In this document: positions 30,925-35,382 of the stretch, one piece after another | Layout: each line of letters opens with the position of its first letter | How positions within the stretch are numbered: the stretch's first letter is position 1 | Assembly (NCBI GenBank): GCA_040143965.1 | Contig: JASJQH010000064.1 | Coordinates: 1-35,382, forward strand | DNA length: 35,382 nt | From: Basidiobolus ranarum | Lineage: Eukaryota > Basidiobolomycota > Basidiobolomycetes > Basidiobolales | Direction of reading: 5' to 3' | Notes under the pieces: generated by a model | Database searches by the model: none | What the model was told of the DNA's origin: nothing | What the model saw: only the letters and a program-made list of their open reading frames with translations | Position numbers and translations under genes: made by a program

Positions 30925-31622
30925 ACTTTACCTTCAAGATATCTCTAACTCGACTCGCAAAGCATACCTTCCCTTCCTTCCATACACCTCGTCCTCGCAT
31001 ATTTACGTATATTATTAGAACTACTCAATTTATTGACGAATAGATATTGAATGTCTGTTTATCATTCCTAACTCCACTGGTCGAAATAAATGACTTTCTC
31101 TTGACTATGCTCCGATGAAATTTAGCGTCCAAGACTATATGTCATTCGATCATGATCCACTAGTAATCAGGAATGGCTTACAAGTAGACCATCTAAATAA
31201 TAGTGAAGATGGCGAATGGAATCTTTCTGAAGAGGCTCAAAGTTGCAAAATGTAACGGAAATTGGATATGCGAGTTAGTTCTTAATTTGAACCAATAAAG
31301 TATTTGTAATACTAATGACAAGTAACACGAGACTTGGTTGAGCTCAGGCAGCTACTAGTACAATAGACATTTATACACATTAGATGAGCATTACCTCATC
31401 TGGTCCTACATCCTTGTTCATGTTAGTGTAATACTAGTATTTACCTGGAATTATTTTAAGATAGCCCAGACTGTAACATTCAATTATCTTTGCAAGTATT
31501 TTACTAAGAATAAGAGTTATACAACAGAACCTGATTTCTTTATTCATTATCATTGTTACCGCTATACTTTTTATCTTCAAAGCCCTTTCCTTTACTTTTC
31601 TTCCTTCGTTAATACCCACATC
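30925..31622. other. Intergenic region between DPH3 and the septin-like gene
   Basis: A 698-bp spacer. It holds one 46-codon ORF (31115-31255), listed separately with low confidence; otherwise nothing is recognised. Confidence 0.5.
31115..31255 (+). CDS. Hypothetical short ORF (46 aa)
   Basis: ATG to TAA, 46 residues, starting MKFSVQDYMSFDHDPLVI and ending in an acidic stretch and QSCKM. Composition is protein-like (balanced acidic and polar residues, low Lys/Phe/Ile bias compared with random AT-rich frames), but no family is recognised. It may be a small gene, an exon, or chance. Confidence 0.2.
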   Translation: MKFSVQDYMSFDHDPLVIRNGLQVDHLNNSEDGEWNLSEEAQSCKM

Positions 31623-33149
31623 ATGGCCAGAAGCTTAAGCACCCGAAGAAGGAACCAACCAACTCCTTTTAATATCATGGTTGTTGGAAACACCGGGTTG
31701 GGAAAAACCACTTTTATAGATACTTGCATAAAATCATTGGAATTGGATGGACAATATATCAATAACAGAGATAAAATCGATTCACCTTTATACGATAGTA
31801 CCAAAGATATCATCACCAGAAAAGTCACCACTACCAACCAAGGGCTCAGACTGGCACTGAATTTTCTAGATACCCCTGGATTGGTGGCTAATGGTACCTT
31901 AAATGCTCAGTATGAACTTATCTTAGATTATATAAAAAGTTTGTTGTTTCTTAGATTGCAAGAGGTCATTTTTCAAATATTATCCTTTCTTTTGAGTAGC
32001 TACTTACCAGGCAGATATTTTCGTTTGTTAGGAAACAAGACTGAAACGAAGTACGAGACCTAAAGAAGAGCAAGTTCATGTATGCTTATTTTTCGTTCAA
32101 CCTAATAAGGTACGAGTATCGGAAACGGAATTAACTTTCGCAAAAAGCCTTTCAAGATATGTGAATATAATTCCAGTCATTGGTAAAGCAGATACTTGCA
32201 CTGTTTCAGAACTTAGACAAGTGAAATCGGTGGTTCAAAGAGATTTTAGAAACAACGACATTCCCATATTTGATTTTCCAGATGAAGAAGAGGAGGAGGA
32301 GGAAAAATATCACCAGAACCAAGAGTTGAGACTTTTACTACCATTTGCTTTGGTTTCAAGTGAAGAAATCAGACCAAAGGGTCCGGAAGGTACTAATGTC
32401 CTCGGACGAGAATATAGTTGGGGAGTGGTGGAATGCTTTAACCCAAACCATAGTGATATGGCTTATCTGAAACGTGCTTTACTCGAAACTCATCTTCATA
32501 TTTTGAAAGAACTCACCTATCTGCGACTGTATGAAGATTACCGTACAGAACAATTATTAAATGATTTAAAGCATAAATCTATCGAATATTCGAGGGAAAG
32601 AGACGTTCGAAGTTCGAAGAAAATTCAAGCTAAGCCACTAGATGGGGAGATTATAGAGTCGAAGTTGGACGCTTCTTTTGATAGCGGGTTTTCGTGGGAT
32701 AGCACATCGCAAAATATCAATCCAGAATCATTCCATCATGTAGATACATCAGTTTTGCCAGATATTTGCCAATTAACCAATCAACCACATGAATCCCATC
32801 AATCTTCGCCTAGCTGTTGCACTGATCTGTTGAAGTCATATGGCACCTCAAGCTCCAAATCGAAATCCTTGTTACATCACAATAATGATCCACCCACACA
32901 TCTCGAAAAATCCAATCAAGTTGGCCAAGGAAGGCACAAGTCACTTCCTGTTCTAACTTTCAAAATCCCCGAGAGCTTGCCAACCGATCAAGAAGAGCCG
33001 GTTCGACCTGGAGCCAAAAATGAGCCCGCATTAAATCCTCAAAAGATTAAAAGAAATGCCAAGCGTCGCATCTCTAATTGTGTTATGTAAGTGTTTCGAC
33101 CTAGCCTAAGATATTCAGAATTATTAATAACTTTCATTATAGCAACTAA
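31623..33149 (+). CDS. Divergent septin-like GTPase with predicted polybasic CaaX tail
   Basis: Exons 31623-31964, 32032-33086 and probably 33143-33149 give 467 residues. Septins are filament-forming GTPases of the fungal cortex and septum. The GTPase signatures are P-loop GNTGLGKT (22-29), switch II DTPG (83-86) and G4 GKAD (165-168, where septins usually have AKAD). Septin-type context includes FNIMVVGN, YELILDYI, RLKR before VHVCLFFV, YVNIIPVIGKAD and YSWGVVECFNPNHSDMAYLKRALL. An acidic insertion of seven consecutive glutamates interrupts the region after G4. No strong C-terminal coiled coil is seen; the tail is Ser/Asn-rich. The final 56-nt intron (GTAAGT at 33087, ATAG ending 33142) changes the end from NCVM to NCVIN. 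That gives KRNAKRRISNCVIN, a polybasic CaaX-like signal. Without that splice the stop is 33088-33090. Confidence 0.85.
33087..33142 (+). other. Predicted last intron of the septin-like gene, creating a CaaX box
   Basis: GTAAGTG donor, TTAATAAC branch-like sequence and TTCATTATAG acceptor; 56 nt, typical for the window. The donor overlaps the unspliced stop codon, so splicing replaces ...CVM-stop by ...CVIN-stop. Confidence 0.65.
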
Positions 33150-33338
33150 ACCTTTGCGCACCATCTCTCTATCCTATCGCATGCGGACCTCATTGTTTTA
33201 ATAATCGTCTGCCATTATACTTCTACCTAGAAATAGTTCATTTTAGTTTATTTCCTTTCGTTTTTATGAACAAGAACTGAATAACTTCAAAATTTCAATA
33301 TAAACTTGGACATACGGTTGGTTCAAGCATTAGGATAT

Positions 33339-34544
33339 TCAATACATTTGTTCGCATTCCAAGCGTATCTTGATCTTCGGATTGTCTTGAAGGATTTTCC
33401 TAATGTTCTCCTCATGAATCAATTCGCTTTTTTCAAATTTAGAATAGAATCCAAAGATGTAATCGCTTGTATAGGTTTGTCTATACAATGTAAGCACCTT
33501 CAATTGCTCACAGTTCTTGACCAAGCCCTTGATAAATTCGATGGAAACGTTTTCGGGAATAGCATGGATAGTGAGATGTGTAAGCTTGGTAAACTGCTGG
33601 AAGGTTTTTACAATAGATCCAATTTCTCGTTTGTTAAGGTTGATTTGTGGAAATGAGCAAGTAAACGTGTGAAGTTTCAGCAATTTACTAGACAGTAAAT
33701 TCAATATATCGTCATTGAGTGGGCAAGCACGACAAAATGCTACGTCAAGTCGTTCCAAGTCACGGTTTAGGCCTTGAGTTATGTATCCAAGACCATTTGG
33801 TGTAATAAGATTACATTCCCGAATGGTCAAAGACTTTAGTCGACAACAGTACATGGAGATGGATTGTACTGCTTTATCTGATAAGTTACAATTCCCAGTA
33901 AGGTCAAGTTCAAATATATTTCCTTTACCAAACTTGGCGACTGCATGTATACAATTATCTGTAAGACTTGGACAATGAGCAATCTCGAGCTTTTGGAGAT
34001 CATCACACAAGTACACCATTTGAGATAAAGTACCCTCATTTAGTCCTGCACTTCCACTTACAGAAATCTGTCGGAGATTAGGGAATATACGACCTAGTAA
34101 CATAAACCCGTTAGCCCCAATATTTTTGGAGTTCGTTAGGTCGATGTATCTAATGGAAATGCATTGAAACTTGACTCGTTTAAGAGAAGTAAAGGTAAGT
34201 ATATTGCTATCAGCAACGTGTAATTCTTCCATTTTAGAGCATTTAGTTGTTATTGTATTCAACCAGTCTTCCGGAATATCATCATACATGCTTTCTTCAA
34301 GTCTATCTAAATCGATAATTCGAACGTAATCTGCAACTTCTGGACGACAAGTTACCAAGCATTGTAAGAACTTTTGAAAGGATTGAATACGAGTAAAAAA
34401 ACGACCTCCAAAACGAGGTTTTTTCCACAGTAATGGCAAAACAATTTCTTCCCATTCCTTACACACTAGAGAACAAGTCAATAGTTGGCCTTGCTCTACA
34501 TAAGCGAATATCCTTTCTAATAAGATTCTGGGGAACACGGTCAT
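33339..34544 (-). CDS. F-box and leucine-rich-repeat protein
   Basis: Intronless, 401 residues. An N-terminal F-box (about 3-45: FPRILLERIFAYVEQGQLLTCSLVCKEWEEIVLPLLWKKP) has the leucine/proline pattern that binds Skp1. It is followed by about eight irregular leucine-rich repeats of the cysteine-containing type (CDDLQKLEIAHCPSLTDNCI; NIFELDLTGNCNLSDKAV; CRLKSLTIRECNLITPNGL; DLERLDVAFCRACPLNDDIL). This is the architecture of Grr1/Fbxl substrate receptors in SCF ubiquitin ligases. The repeats select the substrate, which cannot be predicted. The first 180 bases or so of the plus-strand 3' side belong to the convergent septin-like gene spacer. Confidence 0.92.
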   Translation of the reverse strand: MTVFPRILLERIFAYVEQGQLLTCSLVCKEWEEIVLPLLWKKPRFGGRFFTRIQSFQKFLQCLVTCRPEVADYVRIIDLDRLEESMYDDIPEDWLNTITTKCSKMEELHVADSNILTFTSLKRVKFQCISIRYIDLTNSKNIGANGFMLLGRIFPNLRQISVSGSAGLNEGTLSQMVYLCDDLQKLEIAHCPSLTDNCIHAVAKFGKGNIFELDLTGNCNLSDKAVQSISMYCCRLKSLTIRECNLITPNGLGYITQGLNRDLERLDVAFCRACPLNDDILNLLSSKLLKLHTFTCSFPQINLNKREIGSIVKTFQQFTKLTHLTIHAIPENVSIEFIKGLVKNCEQLKVLTLYRQTYTSDYIFGFYSKFEKSELIHEENIRKILQDNPKIKIRLECEQMY

Positions 34545-34946
34545 AGAAAATCAGGTGTAAAGGGTTTGAAAGAGGGACTAAGGTTAGGTTTTCAATATTC
34601 ACTTTCATTCTAGTTATATCGAATCTTGTAATTCAAAAGGGAAATAGCATAGCCGTTTGAATATTTGAATTGGTAGCATAGGAATTCGAAATATTCGTTT
34701 GTGCAAATTAATTTATACAAACAAGATAATGGTGAGAATCAAATGTTCCTAAAAGCCATCCATCCAGATTGTATCATGCACCGTCGATTTATGGAAGTGA
34801 ATATTCGCATGCACCAACAAGCTCCTTTACAAGCAGTTAATTCTAAGCCCCCAATCTCAGCATAGATTTAATCTACAATTAATCCAACATTGATGGATCG
34901 CGTCTATCAACAGGAAGAAGTCACCTTTTCAACAACCACCATATCT

Positions 34947-35019
34947 CCAAATAAATGCGCAGTCCATCAAGTCTAAATCTAAGCATCTAAATAAATACGC
35001 AGCTGATCAAACCTAAATC
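34947..35019. repeat. Imperfect direct repeat, two 33-bp copies
   Basis: Copies at 34947-34979 and 34987-35019 share AAATAAAT(G/A)CGCAG, then ATCAA and CTAAATC at the same spacing. Non-coding. Confidence 0.7.
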
Positions 35020-35026
35020 GGTGCTT

Positions 35027-35215
35027 TTACTCATGAAATAACACGTAGCAGTTAGTGCCGCAGTAAAATGCTATTTGGAATGCACCAAAGAATGCACCTA
35101 CTAATCCGTCACAAAACAACAGGTCACGTATGATATCAGTATTGGCGGTGTCTCCCGGTAATAAAGGATTGAATTGTACCGAATAGCAAATTGCACAATG
35201 TGAAGTTGGAATGAT
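35027..35215 (-). CDS. Possible 3'-terminal exon of an unrecognised gene (partial)
   Basis: An open frame of 62 sense codons before TAA (35027-35029) on the minus strand, with no ATG. The end reads GLVGAFFGAFQIAFYCGTNCYVLFHE, a glycine-rich hydrophobic helix plausible as a membrane segment, after a polar part (DTANTDIIRDLL). A splice acceptor is hard to place: the only AG in the open part gives an exon starting at about 35151. Family not recognised; chance is possible. Confidence 0.2.
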   Translation of the reverse strand: MIPTSHCAICYSVQFNPLLPGDTANTDIIRDLLFCDGLVGAFFGAFQIAFYCGTNCYVLFHE

Positions 35216-35382
35216 TCATTAGACATTCGTTAGATATCCATTAGGCTTACGCTTCATCAGGTGAGAATGATTGTTTAACTCACATGATGCTCTAAAGTAG
35301 GTGCAAGCACAGATAATTGGCATTACATGACACTGTTGTTATATTACATAACCATATTATACTACATGCCGAATATTACATA

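Larger units (their letters stand above)
34545..35382. other. Right-edge intergenic region
   Basis: 838 bp to the window edge. It contains the F-box gene promoter, a short imperfect repeat (34947-35019) and an open stretch on the minus strand (35027-35215) that may be the last exon of a gene starting beyond the window. Nothing else recognised. Confidence 0.5.

Noticed and set aside
31947-31964. Extra intron or exon in the septin-like gene near 31947-32020
   Set aside because: A GTTTGT...TTAG pair would be only 16 nt, and an alternative mini-exon gave an in-frame stop. A single GTCATT...GTTAG intron (31965-32031) gives a continuous septin frame.
1-35382. tRNA, rRNA, transposon, CRISPR array or viral insertion
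   Set aside because: I looked for T-loop (GGTTCGAATC) patterns, terminal repeats, transposase or integrase motifs and regularly spaced repeats on both strands and found none that hold up. GGTTCGA at 24478 and 12605 lies inside SEN1 and the ALKBH7-like gene.

Overview
Gene-dense nuclear DNA from a fungus, read as an early-diverging ('zygomycete-grade') lineage. Introns are short (mostly about 50-75 nt, one of 34 nt) with GTAWGT-type donors and CTAAC/CTAAT-like branch points, and intergenic spaces are compact and AT-rich. The gene set is eukaryotic: Sec1, Sen1, Vps20, Dph3, Cu/Zn SOD, a septin and an SPX-domain protein. ALKBH7, TMEM14 and a Spindly-like dynein adaptor are absent from the common yeasts, which argues against Saccharomycotina. 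The exact lineage cannot be read from sequence alone. No rRNA, tRNA, transposon, CRISPR array or viral sequence was recognised.

Layout: 1-203 acidic C-terminus of a gene entering from the left; 1343-1807 SOD1; 2937-3963 alpha/beta hydrolase; 4649-7711 (-) SEC1, 17 exons; 9058-11314 three small intronless RING-H2 genes (+,-,-); 11709-12684 (-) ALKBH7-like dioxygenase; 13053-14609 subtilisin-like protease; 14950-17144 Spindly-like coiled-coil dynein adaptor; 17408-17916 (-) TMEM14; 18688-25747 SEN1 helicase, 14 exons; 26208-27190 (-) VPS20; 27807-30044 SPX-AstE/AspA fusion; 30629-30924 DPH3; 31623-33149 septin-like GTPase; 33339-34544 (-) F-box/LRR protein. Exon structures were built by hand, and reading phase was checked across every junction. 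Most models close perfectly.

The genes do not form one pathway. They are mostly housekeeping genes: membrane traffic (SEC1, VPS20), RNA and translation (SEN1, DPH3), redox (SOD1) and protein turnover (RING cluster, F-box, subtilase).

The most notable items are: (1) a 707-residue fungal protein with a CC1-box, a Spindly motif with the EVEDRR context, and a C-terminal CNQQ CaaX box, the hallmarks of animal kinetochore Spindly; (2) an SPX phosphate-sensing domain fused to a zinc-dependent AstE/AspA deacylase; (3) a septin-like GTPase in which splicing of a last 56-nt intron would create a polybasic CaaX tail (CVIN); (4) a 14-nt micro-exon encoding most of the Sen1 Walker A loop; (5) one clear GC-AG intron in the subtilase and one probable GC-AG intron in the SPX fusion; (6) a local RING-H2 family expansion.
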